From NCBI GenBank assembly GCA_028622995.1, contig JAJQJQ010000013.1, positions 4,464,001 to 4,528,000 of the forward strand: a DNA stretch of 64,000 nt, in the 5' to 3' direction. Below are positions 11,206 through 22,219 of the stretch, piece after piece; positions within the stretch are counted from its first letter, which is position 1; each line of letters starts with the position of its first letter. This stretch comes from Panagrolaimus kolymaensis (Eukaryota > Nematoda > Chromadorea > Rhabditida > Panagrolaimidae). Under the pieces are notes generated by a model, which was given only the letters and a program-made list of their open reading frames with translations, did not search any database and was not told the DNA's origin. A program made the position numbers and the translations under genes.

Positions 11206-11486
11206 TCATGTTAGTTTTTTTGGTACACGAAGCTTACGTCGTTGGAGAAGGGAAGAAGGTTCAACACACCCGACTTCATCAGATCCATCGTGACAATCTA
11301 AATTTTTATTATTTTTATGATTCAAGAAAAATTATTCTTTTATTTACCATTAGTTCCATCACATTGGAAGGATTGAGGTACACATTGTCGACCATCACGA
11401 CATCGGAATTCTGTGGGTTGACAAAGCTCTGCTTTGCCCAAGAAAAGGCAAAATAAGCATAAAAGAACAACAACAAAGAATTTCAT
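11206..11486 (-). CDS. Small secreted single LDL-receptor class A domain protein, copy 1
   Basis: Exons 11486..11348 and 11297..11206 join to 76 residues: a signal peptide (MKFFVVVLLCLFCLFLGKA), one LDL-A domain and a short basic tail. The domain runs from C of LCQPTEFRC through CDGTNDC to DGSDEVGC, with all six cysteines and the acidic calcium-binding end. LDL-A modules bind protein ligands in a calcium-dependent way. A secreted stand-alone module of this size is of unknown function. The intron falls within the domain, after DGTN. Copy 2 lies directly downstream on the same strand. Confidence 0.8.
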
Positions 11487-11895
11487 GATTGATCAGCAAC
11501 CTGTTTCGAAGAATACGGCTATAATCTTTTTTAGTTTGCTTTTATATCAAAAAAAAAACGAGGAAACTATTTTTCCTTTTTTAGTTGTTATTCTTTTTAC
11601 TTTGATCTCATAAAAAATCTTTTTATTATATTTATTGTCCTTTTAATGATTATCAAAAATTTTATTGTTTTATTTTTTGGTTTGTTAAAAAAATAATTTT
11701 TCAGAATAAGCAATTATGGTACTTTATCACTAAACCTTAATACAATGAAGAAGAAAAATGGCAATTAAAACTTAATTAGACTTTTTTATTGCTACATTAA
11801 ATGATGCACTACATTCATTCTCCATAATCTCTAACAATTATGAGCGAATATGTAGTTTGCGCTTATCAGTCATAAGCATGTTTTTTACTCGAAAG

Positions 11896-12099
11896 TTAGG
11901 TACCAGCCAATAAAACACAATTAACTTCATCAGATTTATCTTGACAGTCCGATACTCCATCACATTGAAAAGATTGGGGAACACATTGGCGAAAATTGCG
12001 ACATCGAAATTCAGTTGAAAGTTGACAAAAATTTCCAGGTAAATAACAAAAGGATATTCGTAATAAAAGACAGAAAATAACAAAAACATACAATTTCAT
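11896..12099 (-). CDS. Small secreted single LDL-receptor class A domain protein, copy 2
   Basis: A single exon encodes 67 residues: a signal peptide (MKLYVFVIFCLLLRISFC) and one LDL-A domain (FCQLSTEFRC ... QCVPQSFQCDG ... DCQDKSDEVNC). It shares the core RQCVPQSFQCDG with copy 1 but lacks the intron that splits copy 1 at the same place. The reading ends at a TAA after LLAGT; a GTACCT inside that end could be a weak donor. Same strand as copy 1, about 400 bp away, so a tandem duplication. Confidence 0.75.
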   Translation of the reverse strand: MKLYVFVIFCLLLRISFCYLPGNFCQLSTEFRCRNFRQCVPQSFQCDGVSDCQDKSDEVNCVLLAGT

Positions 12100-12769
12100 A
12101 GTTTAGCGACGACAATTTCAAATTAATAATATTTTTAAAACTTTTCTTCTAACTTTTTTGTCTTAAATAAAAATAAATATTAGCTTACTTTAACGCGAAG
12201 TCTTTATTTTATGTATGTATAATATAATTATATATTCAATAACATGCTTATTTTTGCAAATTGTAGTTTAGCAGACGATGCAAAATGTATTTTATATTTT
12301 AAAAAAGTTGACATATCCTCTCAAAATCGATATATGTATGTCAGCGCGACAAAACGAAACAGGTTTCAGAGATCACATTTGGTTCTCTTAAAACTTTCGT
12401 ACAAATTCATAATGTGCCTCAAAATCCCTAATTAAGAAAAAAATCAGTATTGTCTTCACCTTGTGGATATGGAAAAGCATCAATAAAGCTGCCCTAACAA
12501 TTATTCTTCATCTTGGCGATTGCAGCTTTGTTAACTTTAAAAAATCAAAATAAAAAATGCAAACAATGTTCAACGGTGAAAAATCTTTACTAAAAATGAT
12601 CAATGATTTTTTTATAAAGCAAGCTTATTTGCTTTGTTATGTGTTTTCTTTTGTTTATTTTTGCTACCAAACTGTTAGTGTCTTGTCAAATTCAAACTTC
12701 ATTTTTTGCAACAAAAAATGTTTAACTCCCTTATTCTTTGAGTACATAAAATTATGCATTAGTCTCAAT
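12100..12769. other. Intergenic with a degenerate repeat fragment
   Basis: At about 12450-12600 the minus strand resembles 13270-13550 (shared ACATCAATAAAG-type block, GGCGATTG/GGCGATGG, AAAATGCAA). It looks like two copies of a decayed gene. No intact ORF is seen. Confidence 0.4.
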
Positions 12770-13243
12770 CAGCGCTGGCGGTTTTCGGTTTTTCGGTTCG
12801 GTTTTCGGTGCATTTTCGGTTCGGTTTTCGGTGAACCGAACCGAACCGAAAATCGAAAACCGAAGTATCCCGGTTTTCGGTTCAAACCGATAAACCGAAA
12901 ACCGAGAAACTTCGGTTTCGGTTCGGTGCACCGATTCGAACCGAAAAAACCGAATTCGTTTTTCATAGAAAAATGTATCTAGTTGTTATCCAAAGTGTTA
13001 GCAAACATGCTAATAATGCATAAAAAGGCATTATTTAAGCAATACCTAATATTTTATCCCAAAAAATAACGATTTTGAATTTCAAACCGAACCGAAAACC
13101 GAAAAATTTTATAAACCGAAAAACCGAAAATCGAGGATTTCGGTTTTCGATTTAAACCGAAAAACCGAAAACCGATAAGCCTCGGTTTCGGTTCGGTTAA
13201 CCGAAACCGAAAACCGAAGGATTTCGGTAAACCGCCAGCGCTG
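12770..13243. mobile_element. hAT-like MITE built of CGGTTTTCGG motifs (474 bp)
   Basis: Ends are CAGCGCTGGCGGTTT and its inverted copy, flanked by a perfect 8-bp duplication GTCTCAAT (12762-12769, 13244-13251). Both arms consist of reiterated AACCGAAAACCG/CGGTTTTCGGTT motifs, and the middle is a short AT-rich segment. ORF-like readings inside (RFRFKPINRKPRNF and similar) are by-products of the repeat. Confidence 0.9.
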
Positions 13244-13287
13244 GTCTCAATAACCCCAATTATCGAAATAACTGTATCGTCTTCAAA

Positions 13288-13545
13288 TTATGGATCTGGT
13301 AAAACATCAATAAAGATGCAGAAACCAAAATATTCTCCAAATTTTTTAGTTTCAAATGAGAGCAAATCTGTACTTCCGCATTTCAAAAAGAAAGATCCAC
13401 ATTCATACATAAAACTTTCTCTAACATCAAAACCATTTTGGCGATGGCGATCATTGGTTTGAAAATGAAAGATGCTTTTTGTCTTGTTTTTCAAAGGCCA
13501 AAAATAAAAATGCAATCAATATTTTGAATGAATCTTCAAAAGGTT
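13288..13545 (-). pseudogene. Hypothetical small protein, probably decayed
   Basis: One minus frame encodes NGFDVRESFMYECGSFF and LKCGSTDLLSFETKKFGEYF, which looks coding. The nearest signal-peptide-like stretch (ILIAFLFLAFEKQDKKH) is in another frame with no good splice sites joining them. A second, worse copy lies across the MITE at 12450-12600. I recognise no family. Confidence 0.3.
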
Positions 13546-13858
13546 GATTTTACCAACAAAAAAGAGAAAACTATTTTAAAGATCATTAATTGATCATACT
13601 TTTGTGTGGGATGAATTACTAATAGCTTTCGTAAATTGAAGGCAAACATCTGCCGAATAAAACAACTGTAAACCAATGATGCTCTAAAACAAAGCAAAGT
13701 TGATTCCATAACTTTTATAACAAAAATCCCACAAAACCAAATACAAAATCACACTTTTTTATAGATACACATTACATTTTTACAATATAAATACATCAGT
13801 AAATTAAGTACATACATACACAATATCAATCAATATTTACTAGTACATGCTTAGAAAA

Positions 13859-15717
13859 TTACAGTAACTTTTTATTACTTGATTTAGGTTGAGGATCATC
13901 TTCTTCATTTTGAGTTTTTTGCGAGACACTTGCAGCTTTTGGAACATCTTTTTCAAGTTTGATTCGATCAACTTTTTTCAAATCAACAGCACATGAATGT
14001 TTGACAGGTGAACGATGAAATTGACAATAAACTTTTCCACATCGACATGGCATTTCACGAAGAGTTAATGGCAAGCGAGTAAAACATAAAGCACATCGAC
14101 AAGTTTTGAATTCAATTCGCATTTTTTCTAGTTGTTCTGCATCGGTTGGTGGATCGAAGAGTTCAGTAGCAAATAATTTGGCTTTTTGTTCAGATTCTGG
14201 TGGATCAAAGTAGAGGAGTAATTCTTTATTCGTGACTGGTCCTTGTCCAAGTTCGATTGATGATTCAAATACTGATACAGGTACACTGAAAAAATGATAG
14301 AGATTAGAGAAGGTGAATGGAGAATGCTGTAAGTTTACACTTTGTTAACTTGCAAAGATGTTAGTTAATGCTACTAAATGTGCACAAATTAGTAATAACA
14401 TAAAAAAAGTGCTAATAAGTACACAAATTCCAAAAAATGTCAACAACCAAAAGCAAAACATACCCTGGCGGAATGGATGATTTGATTTTTTCACGATCAC
14501 TAGTTTCTTCAGCAGAATTATTAGTTGGATCAGAATTTGTTGAACCACCAGTAGAAGCATTACCACCAGCATGAACAGTTGGAGGAAGAGGATATTGACC
14601 AGCTATTCCACCATCTTTACGACTCTTCTTCTTTTTCTTTTCCTTTGTTTTATCTAAAGCTTTACCATTTCTTTGAGCTAATTTTTCACGAAGTATTGCC
14701 ATTTTATCACGAGCTTTGACATCTTCTTCAGCCTTTTTCTCAGGTTCAAATTGTTTCTTAGCACGTGTACGACTAAAAGATATTAGTGGATTAGTAAAGA
14801 AGTGCATAAACATAGTGATACACTTGCTTAAAGCTCAAGCATTCAAAACCACGACTTACGTTTTCTTCTTATCTTTTGATTCACCAACAGTTTGTTGCAA
14901 GCTTCCGACGAGAGTTTTTAAATCATTGAATGACTTAGTTAGACGTATCAAAGAATTGATATCTTCTTGATCGGAAGTTCCAGTTTGAGCTTTAACATGA
15001 AGACGAATTTTGCAATTTTGTATGATTCCATGTGATTCAAGCGTGCTATCTTCAGGACTAAAAACCAATAAAGTTAGTAATTAAACAAGTTGAAAGATGA
15101 AGTAAAACAAACTTACACAAGTTCTTTGTTATTGTAATAAATGCCAAAATGTCGAGCTTTTGTTTTTGCTCGAATTGAAGTTCGTAGAGATTTGACAGTT
15201 TGTTGTTTCGTTGCCATAATTACAAGCGTTTTTGAATCAGTCATAATGGTTTCAACATTGATGGGAAATCGTTCATCAGCTTCAACAGTATCATAACCAG
15301 GTGATTGAGCTTTGGATTTCTCTGAAAAAGATATATGTTACAATGTTGTTGTAATAAGTCATAACCGTTATAAAGCAACTTACTATTCTTCGTAGGTGGA
15401 GCACCAAAAGTAATAACAGCAATACGACGAGTACCAGGCTTTTCGACTACTTCTTGAGTTGATGGATCATCACTTATTTCTTCATCAGTTGGTTTCTTGT
15501 CTTTAGATTCTTTAGAAGCAGGTGATTCTTTAGGTGTTGAAGATTCTTTTGGTTTATATACCATTGGTTGAGAAAGTTCACCTTTGTTTGCAGGACCTTG
15601 AATTATTGATTTCTTCTTCTTCTTTTGTTGTTTTTCTGAATTCAATGGACTTTGACAAAGACGACTTTCACTTTTTTCATCTTTCTTTTTTTCTTGTTGA
15701 TCACGATCACCAGCCAT
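13859..15717 (-). CDS. AN1-type zinc-finger protein with ubiquitin-like domain (ZFAND4-like)
   Basis: Five exons (15717..15384, 15321..15117, 15057..14860, 14772..14464, 14285..13859) join in frame to 490 residues. Residues 1-110 are a Lys/Ser/Glu-rich disordered region. About 130-205 resembles a ubiquitin-like fold (TLVIMATKQQTVKSL, NNKELVPEDSTLESHGI). A coiled/basic stretch follows (KKKKKSRKD). The C-terminal AN1 finger has CRCALC, CRCGKVYCQFH and a final HSC, giving the Cys/His zinc ligands in order. This domain order matches ZFAND4/ANUBL1-type proteins, linked to ubiquitin and stress handling in the cytosol. The precise orthologue is not certain. Confidence 0.8.
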
Positions 15718-15946
15718 CTTTTATCAAGTCACACAACGTCGTCGTCGAAGTCAATGCTAGAAAATGAAGAGATTTTCATTGCATTTTCAGAAATGGAACT
15801 AAAAATTAAAGAATGATAAAAATTTGCATGAATTTTGTTTTTGATGAAAAAAAGTGATCGAATGATTTTTCATTTGCGAAGTTTGTTGAATGTAAAAATT
15901 TTTTGAATGGAATGGCAGCTTTCTGCACATTTCTGTGTAAGACAAC

Positions 15947-16762
15947 TAGGGTTGCGCCTCGGTAAATTTACCGGTAATTTACCGGTAAATTTACCGGTCA
16001 ATTTACCGGTAAATTTACCACTAAAAAAATCTCCTTGGTAAATCGGTAAATCGGTAAATTTACCGGTAAATTTACCATTCAAAAAATCGCCATTCTACAT
16101 TCGTAAATTTTGTGTTTTTTTCAAAAAATTTCTAATAATGGTCGAAAAAGCCGTCTGTTTTTAACTTTTGAAGTATAAAAAATTGTTTTCAATTACCTTT
16201 AAATGTGTTTTTCCTATTTCACTTTTCTCACCAAATCTCTAAATTTAAAATTTTGAAATTTATTTATTGTTTAAAAAAATGTTTCACAACAAACTTTTAT
16301 TTTAAACACAACCTCAACTTATTCAAACTAATTGAAGGAAAAATAGCTCAAATATTAGAATATCCTGAAATAAGCTCAGAAGATAGCTCAGGTGACAATT
16401 TAGGAGAAATGGTTGTCTCTTCTGATGCATCATCAGCTGGTAAAAATAGGGATAAATAATTATTTTGTTTTAACATTTCATTCACTCTTTAAAAAATTTA
16501 TTTTTTTTAATATAAATAATATAACTTTCCCTCCTAATTTCAAAACTTTTCTCGCATTTGCTTTACGAAAATTAATAGTAAAATAAATAAAATACTTTTG
16601 TTTTATATGATTTTTAAATAAAACCATTTTAAATATGGATATTTTAGAGTTTTTTTAGTAAATTTACCAATTTACCGATTTACCGATTTACCTGTAAATT
16701 TACCGGTAAATTTACCGGTAAATTTACCGATTTTCGATTTACCGGTAAATTTAACAACCCTA
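15947..16762. mobile_element. hAT-like MITE built of GGTAAATTTACC motifs (816 bp)
   Basis: Ends are TAGGGTTG and its inverted copy, flanked by a perfect 8-bp duplication AAGACAAC (15939-15946, 16763-16770). Each subterminal region carries runs of the 12-base palindrome GGTAAATTTACC and shortened forms. The central 500 bp has only a small ORF (16205-16459) with no transposase signature. It shares its 8-bp terminus with the MITE at 8559-8841. Confidence 0.88.
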
Positions 16763-17526
16763 AAGACAACCTCGCATCCAAATTTCGATCCAATGAACCA
16801 ACAAACAATAAAGCTTTGATGCATGATTTTTTCTTCAAGTATTCAGAGAGACAAAAGAAAAGCTTTTATAATTTTTGTAATACATATTTTCTGTTATCTT
16901 TTTTCTACTACAAATATCAAAAAAAAGCAGTAAGGCTAAGTCGGAATGGATGATTCAGCGATACCACAAATTTTGCAACACTTTTAGTTTATTCCTTGCA
17001 TCGGTTTTAATTTTGAAAAAACTCATTTCTCTTGATTTTGTTGCTTTTAACCCTCGAAGCTGATCTTTTCATTCTTCTTTCTTCCACCTCCCAAACTGCC
17101 GCTGCTGGATTTAAAGGTGTTGTTGTTGTTTGTCCCTCTTATTTTTTTTATATCGCAACTTGAAAAAAGAAAAAAAGTAAGGAAGGAAGCAACAACAAAT
17201 TTGTAGTAAACATGTTTATTTACGTTCTTTGATTTGTTTTTTTGATCAAAGCACCAAGCTTAAACTTTTTTAAAAATTGTTTTAGTATTTAAAGCTTTTT
17301 GTTTTGCTTCAATTAGTCAGTTTCTTTATATTTTTTTATTACTTAATTTTGCTGCTTTTATTTTTACTAAAAATTGTAAGCTTTTTCTTTCATTTTTAGT
17401 TTCAGCGATAAACGTTTAGTTTTTTTCTAAAGCATTTGGAGGATCCTTTTTATTTTTCAATCTTTTTAGGGCCTTTTTAAATTCGGTTTTGCTTTAACTA
17501 AAGTTGATTAATTTTAGAAATAAATT
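16763..17526. other. Intergenic / 5' region
   Basis: T-rich. It ends in an AATTTTAG acceptor at 17517, about 9 bases before the ATG of the next gene, consistent with trans-splicing. I see no ORF. Confidence 0.45.
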
Positions 17527-17712
17527 ATGATGGGCCAAGGAGATGGTAATGATGGAGTTAAACCATCCGATATTAAATCAGGCAATGCTCCAGAACCACC
17601 TGTTCGTGCACCAGGTGAAGGAGCTGGAATTGGATTAGCCAAACCTGGTGGTAACGCTAATCAAGCTGGAGGACAAGGTTCAGTTGGAATTGGTCAACAT
17701 GGGCCCAAATAA
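17527..17712 (+). CDS. Small Gly/Pro-rich protein, 61 aa
   Basis: A single exon opens MMGQGDGNDGVKP and ends GIGQHGPK. It is rich in Gly, Pro, Ala, Asn and Gln, with no signal peptide or domain. Support for expression is indirect: a trans-splice-like acceptor immediately upstream, a stop, and AATAAA-type signals downstream. Base composition is clearly more GC-rich than the flanks, as expected for coding sequence here. Function unknown. Confidence 0.55.
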   Translation: MMGQGDGNDGVKPSDIKSGNAPEPPVRAPGEGAGIGLAKPGGNANQAGGQGSVGIGQHGPK

Positions 17713-18605
17713 ATTAATGTTATGTATGAGACATATTTTTTGATGTATAAAAATGCTTTATTATTTTTATGGTTTCTAAATATTTGAATTGCTTTCGATT
17801 ATGTAAATTATGTGTAAATTTTTTTATGGATGATTCTTTAATAAATGAATTTACTTTTGTAAAAAGCAAAAATAAATTTTAGTGCTTTTTTTTCTTATTT
17901 TTGGAAGGAATTTTTCTTTTGACTTTCATAAGCATTGTTCTCTTTCCACCTTCCGGGCAGAAACATTTTATTAACCATCAAATGGGATATGCTTCTGCAT
18001 AGCAGAGGTGTTGTCCCATACGCATGTTTTTTTATCGCCTTTTAATCCTAATTGCCAATTGACAATATTTGCATCTTGATTTAACAAATAAGTTAGATTG
18101 CTGCTCAAGGAAAAAACAACTGTTTTTAAGGCGCTTTAGTTTAACAATCTCTAAATTTATTTGAATTTCATTGATTAAAAACGAAGAGAAAAAAAGATGA
18201 TAAAAAATTTAAACAAAAAAACTTTGATTCGTAAAAATATATTCGAACTTCGAAGAAAGAAGGAAGCAGAAAAAAAAATAAAAAAGAAAAATGGAAATGT
18301 CGCAAAAAAGAAATGAGTGTTGCAATTTGCAAACTGACTCAACAATAAAAAATAGTTTTTGTTGTTTCCTTTTGAAAAAAGCGAGAAAGAGCAATTCTAA
18401 AACTTTTTTAACTCTCTCTTTTCATTTATGCCTTTGTTAAAAAAGCAAACTAAAAAAAATTATGAAATTGAAAAACATAAAGATATTTTTCTGTTCATCG
18501 ATTGGCGAAAAAATTTTCTTTCTTTATTGCTGTTCAGAGATTTAGAATTCTTTAAAAAACTACTTTTTTTTATTAATAAACAAACACAAACGATGAATTA
18601 AAAAG
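17713..18605. other. Intergenic
   Basis: This is the 3' flank of the Gly/Pro-rich gene and the 3' flank of the minus-strand Cys-rich gene. AT-rich; nothing else recognised. Confidence 0.4.
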
Positions 18606-18935
18606 TTAATAACAATCACAAATACATTCTCCATTTTGATCATGAATTAAATTGCCACCATTTGGACAATGACATTTATATTTATAAAACCAATCAGGTA
18701 AAGCGCTTGCATAACAAAAGGTTTCATCTTTACATTGACATTTGGTTTCGGCTCCGCTATCATCCAATGATCCTGATAATGAAAGGTATCCTTCACTGCA
18801 CCCTTGTTCGCCAGAAACTCCAGGAGCAAACCAATAAAGTCGTTTTACGGAAACCCTTGCTTGACATCTTGCAAACGATGGAGATAAAAGGTTCAAAGCA
18901 ATGAAAATAAAAATTGTGGTTTTGATGGTTTTCAT
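18606..18935 (-). CDS. Small secreted cysteine-rich protein
   Basis: A single exon of 109 residues begins with a signal peptide (MKTIKTTIFIFIALNLLSPSFA). The mature part has a Cys-poor N-terminal half and a Cys-dense C-terminus (KCQCKDETFC, KCHCPNGG, CICDCY) that should form several disulfides. The spacing is reminiscent of EB/EGF-like modules but does not clearly match either. The gene stands alone between AT-rich flanks. Function unknown. Confidence 0.65.
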   Translation of the reverse strand: MKTIKTTIFIFIALNLLSPSFARCQARVSVKRLYWFAPGVSGEQGCSEGYLSLSGSLDDSGAETKCQCKDETFCYASALPDWFYKYKCHCPNGGNLIHDQNGECICDCY

Positions 18936-19738
18936 TTTGAAACCTAAAAAAGTTTTTGGATTTAAAAAAAATCAAAGAGGAAAAAAAGAATAATACCAAA
19001 ATTTGATTCGAAAAAACAAATTAAAGTGTTTAAAAAATATGGAAATATAAATGTTAAAATTGCATTTTGAAAAGGTGTGTGTTTATTGCAAATTGATTCA
19101 TTGAAAAAGCGAAAAAGCTTTGTTTCATGCGATTTTAGACGTCGTTTATTAACATGAATAACAAACATAAAAAAAGTTTTATGATTTTTTCTTTCTTGTT
19201 TTGCTTCTTTTTAAAGAAAATCGAAATATGTAAGTAAATGATGAAAGATGAAACAATAATAAAGCCCATATCGTTTTTCAAGAAGAAAAAAAATAAAAAG
19301 GTGGTTCAATCAAAAAATGCTTTGCGAAAGAAAGAAAGCTTTTTTGTCGTCAAACAAAAAAAGAATAGGATTGCTCGCATTTTGTATTTTCAAACTCAAA
19401 CCATGAATCTTTCCTTAAGTGACAAGCCGCGCGATAAATAGAGTTTTCAAAAATTTTGAACTTACAAAAATATCATATCCCAATGCTGCTGCATAAATTT
19501 TGATCTCATAGTATCATCTTTGCTAATGGATAATTACATATGTTATGGTTCCTTATTAGTACAAGACAAAGAAACCGTCAGCTTTAATGAATAAACAATG
19601 TATGAGAAATTACTCTTTTTTTAAACAAAAACAAATAATTCAAAAAGATGAAAAGATAATACAGAAAACTCAAAACATGAGAACAACGTAAAAATAGTAA
19701 AACAACAACAAAGATGAACAAAAGAAGTACATAAAAAG
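18936..19738. other. Intergenic; start of the BTB segmental duplication
   Basis: From about 19230 the sequence matches about 22220-22440 (shared AAAAAGGTGGTTCAA and AAAAAATGCTTTG), so it belongs to the duplicated unit. No gene is supported. Confidence 0.5.
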
Positions 19739-21546
19739 TTAAGCATCCAGATAGTAGTATTCCTGAACATCCATAACGATATCAGAAGGCAATGATTGCT
19801 TCAACTTTTCTTTACCAAAGTCTTGTTGGTGAGCTTTCAAAAATTTGAAACATCTAAGTTTGAGTTTTTCATGTTCTTGTTGATAGGCGACCATTGTAAG
19901 AGCACAGACGTTTTCAGCTGTTAGATCAGTACTTTCAATTCCTTTGATGCATTCATCCTATAACAGAATATATATAAAGCGCTGAAATATAAAATTTTTT
20001 TGCCCGGTTCAAACTTTTTCAAAACACCCTGTTTTTTTGTAAATTTTGGCTAAATTTACAAAAAATGCACTGCTCTTTTTGTAAACTTGCGGGGCAGTTT
20101 TTTTGAATTTACAAAAAAACAGGGTATTTTGAAAAATTTTGAACCGGGCAAAAAAATTTTATATTTCAGCGCTTTATATGAGTACGAAAGAGTAAAAAGA
20201 CAGTTAAACGATAAAAGCACATTATTCCTATGTAAAAACTCTTAAAAAAGTGATAACTTACTTTGAGCTTCGTGAGTGAGAATTCGTTGGCGAACTTGAA
20301 CAAAGCTGCTTCATAAACTTTGACAGATGAAACGTTTCCACATCGAAATTGAATAGCTTTGCTGATAACATCAGAATCATAAGTGATTCGAATCTTCTTG
20401 GAAGTTGGTGTTGCTGAATCAAGCAAATCATTGAAAGCTTCAGATTGACCATAAAGAAGAAATTTGTTTGAATATACTTCTTTACCATCACTTGTTTGGA
20501 AGAAGATGTCAGCGAGTTCGGAGTTCTTAGCATTAGCAGCCATAGAATCACGAAGTTCCAATGCAGATGTGAGATGTCCAAGACCAGTATTACGAATTTC
20601 ATCTTCTGGATCAACATTTCTGATTTCTTCAACATTTGCGAAAGGCATAATAGGTTGTTTAACAAACACTTTAGCATAAGCTTCTGGTCGTTTAAATACC
20701 TCAGCAGTAGGAACAGTATCAAGAAGATGATTTGGAATGCGGAGTTCATATGGTTTACAAGTTGATGGGAAATGTTTTGCTTCTTTTACAGTAATTTTGT
20801 CTAAAAGATGAATAATTAATTTTGAAAAATCGGAGAAGTTCGTTGCAGCCTTATATAAAATTCTTCTTTTACCATTATAAATAACCAACAAAAGGCTTAC
20901 CACCAACGGAATTAACAATACATTTTGTTTTATAAAGCTTTGTTTTGCCCTGACAGACTTCAATACATCTTTCACATTCAAAGAAGCATCCTTCATCACT
21001 ATTGAAAGCAAATGAAAATTGACGTCCAAGATTGTTTACACGATCAGTAAAAACCCAAAGCTTAGATCCTTCTTTGATGTTTGATAAGCTTTGATTTTCA
21101 AGAAGCCATTTACCATCAGAAATGAGTGTCATATTATCCAAATTAGGACGACCACCATGGGAACCAGGTCGACGTTTCTTGTTAAGAGAACCGTTTGAAC
21201 GAAGAGGAGATGATTGATATCGTCGTTGACTATGACTTCTCATGTTTTGAAATGGTGCAGATTGAGATGAAGCGTAGGAATCAAATGAAGGTCGCATTTG
21301 TCGAGTTTGACGTAAAATTGGTGTAGCTTTTGCTTCATAACGACGTACATTCACAGAAGATCGACTGAAATAAAAGTATAAAAGATTAATCAAGATTACT
21401 AATTTTCTCAATCAAACTAACCTCGACATCAAGTTATTTGTAACATGTTCTTGATTGCTTGGAGAATATGACGAATATGTTGCAAGGAAAGATTCAATAC
21501 TTGGTCTTGCTGATGGTTCAGATTCTGATGAACTATTTGCAGCCAT
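19739..21546 (-). CDS. BTB-domain protein, copy 1
   Basis: Exons 21546..21422, 21364..20901, 20800..20262 and 19957..19739 join in frame to 448 residues. The N-terminal ~110 residues are Ser/Arg/Gln-rich and disordered. Residues ~115-200 form a module with GSKLWVFTDR and FFECERC...KC that may bind a metal, of unknown type. About 290-376 is a BTB/POZ domain (LADIFFQTSDGKEVYSNKF, LLYGQSEAFNDLL, KFANEFSLTKLK). The last exon continues with a BACK-like helix set ending in TYRTYR-type residues EYYYLDA. BTB proteins usually dimerise and serve as CUL3 adaptors; that role is inferred. Intron 3 carries an inverted-repeat insertion that copy 2 lacks. Confidence 0.8.
19972..20179. mobile_element. Hairpin MITE in intron 3 of BTB copy 1
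   Basis: About 200 bp of nearly perfect inverted repeat, with ends ATATAAAGCGCTGAAATATA and the reverse complement. It sits in the last intron of BTB copy 1. The equivalent intron of copy 2 reads GAATATACATGAGTAC at about 22955-22970 with no insertion. The site is TA-rich, so a TA target (Tc1/mariner-type) is likely but the exact duplication is ambiguous. Confidence 0.85.
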
Positions 21547-22219
21547 GATTACCTAAAAGAAGATATTGTATAGTAAAGGTGATGAAAGTTTAATAATAAT
21601 CAAATATAAAACACGCAACAAATAACGAAGTTTAAAGGGTTTTCCACGTAAGTACATACAACAATTTTAGGTTTAGAAAAAGAAATTTGGCAACAAAACA
21701 ATGGAAATATATAAAGGGCGAAGGAAGCATCAATGGAAGGAGCTATAAAATCGAAGTTAGTGCTAAAAGCCACCATTATTTATAAGACGAGTATTAGAAA
21801 CACAACAAAATCACAAATTTCAATCAAATCAAACAAAGCTAAAGAACGCAAAAAAATTGAGAATGAAAAAAGTTTGCAAGCGAATGCAATTGAGTGTTAC
21901 ACAATTTTCGTTATAAGATTAAGGGACTTTTTAAAACCAAGCATGCATAAAGAAGCAAGATTTTGCTATCGATGTTTATTGTTACGGATTATTATTATTT
22001 TTGTTTTGAAATTAATGAAAACACTTTTACTAATGTAGGATTTTATTATTCGATGATGAATACTAACAACAATTATTTATTAGCAGCAGCAACACACTAA
22101 CAACAAGCAAATCAGAGATAACAAGACAAAGAAATGGCAAAAGTGAAAGAGGCGATCCTCCAATTTATTTCATAGATATAAAACAAACTTTGTGGCACAT
22201 TTGCTTTATCAACTTTAAT

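Larger units (their letters stand above)
19230..22140 (+). repeat. Tandem segmental duplication, unit 1
   Basis: It contains BTB gene copy 1 with both intergenic flanks. The flanks align by eye with unit 2: 19280-19440 with 22230-22440, and 21730-22130 with 24440-24840. The match extends outside the genes, so this is one segmental event and not independent gene duplication. Confidence 0.8.

Noticed and set aside
12557..12982. ORFs inside the CGGTTTTCGG MITE, both strands
   Set aside because: The apparent Arg/Lys/Phe-rich proteins come from the short repeated motif and not from codon selection.
16205..16459. 84-codon ORF inside the GGTAAATTTACC MITE
   Set aside because: No transposase or other motif, and the acidic end is short. 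It is most likely chance within the element.
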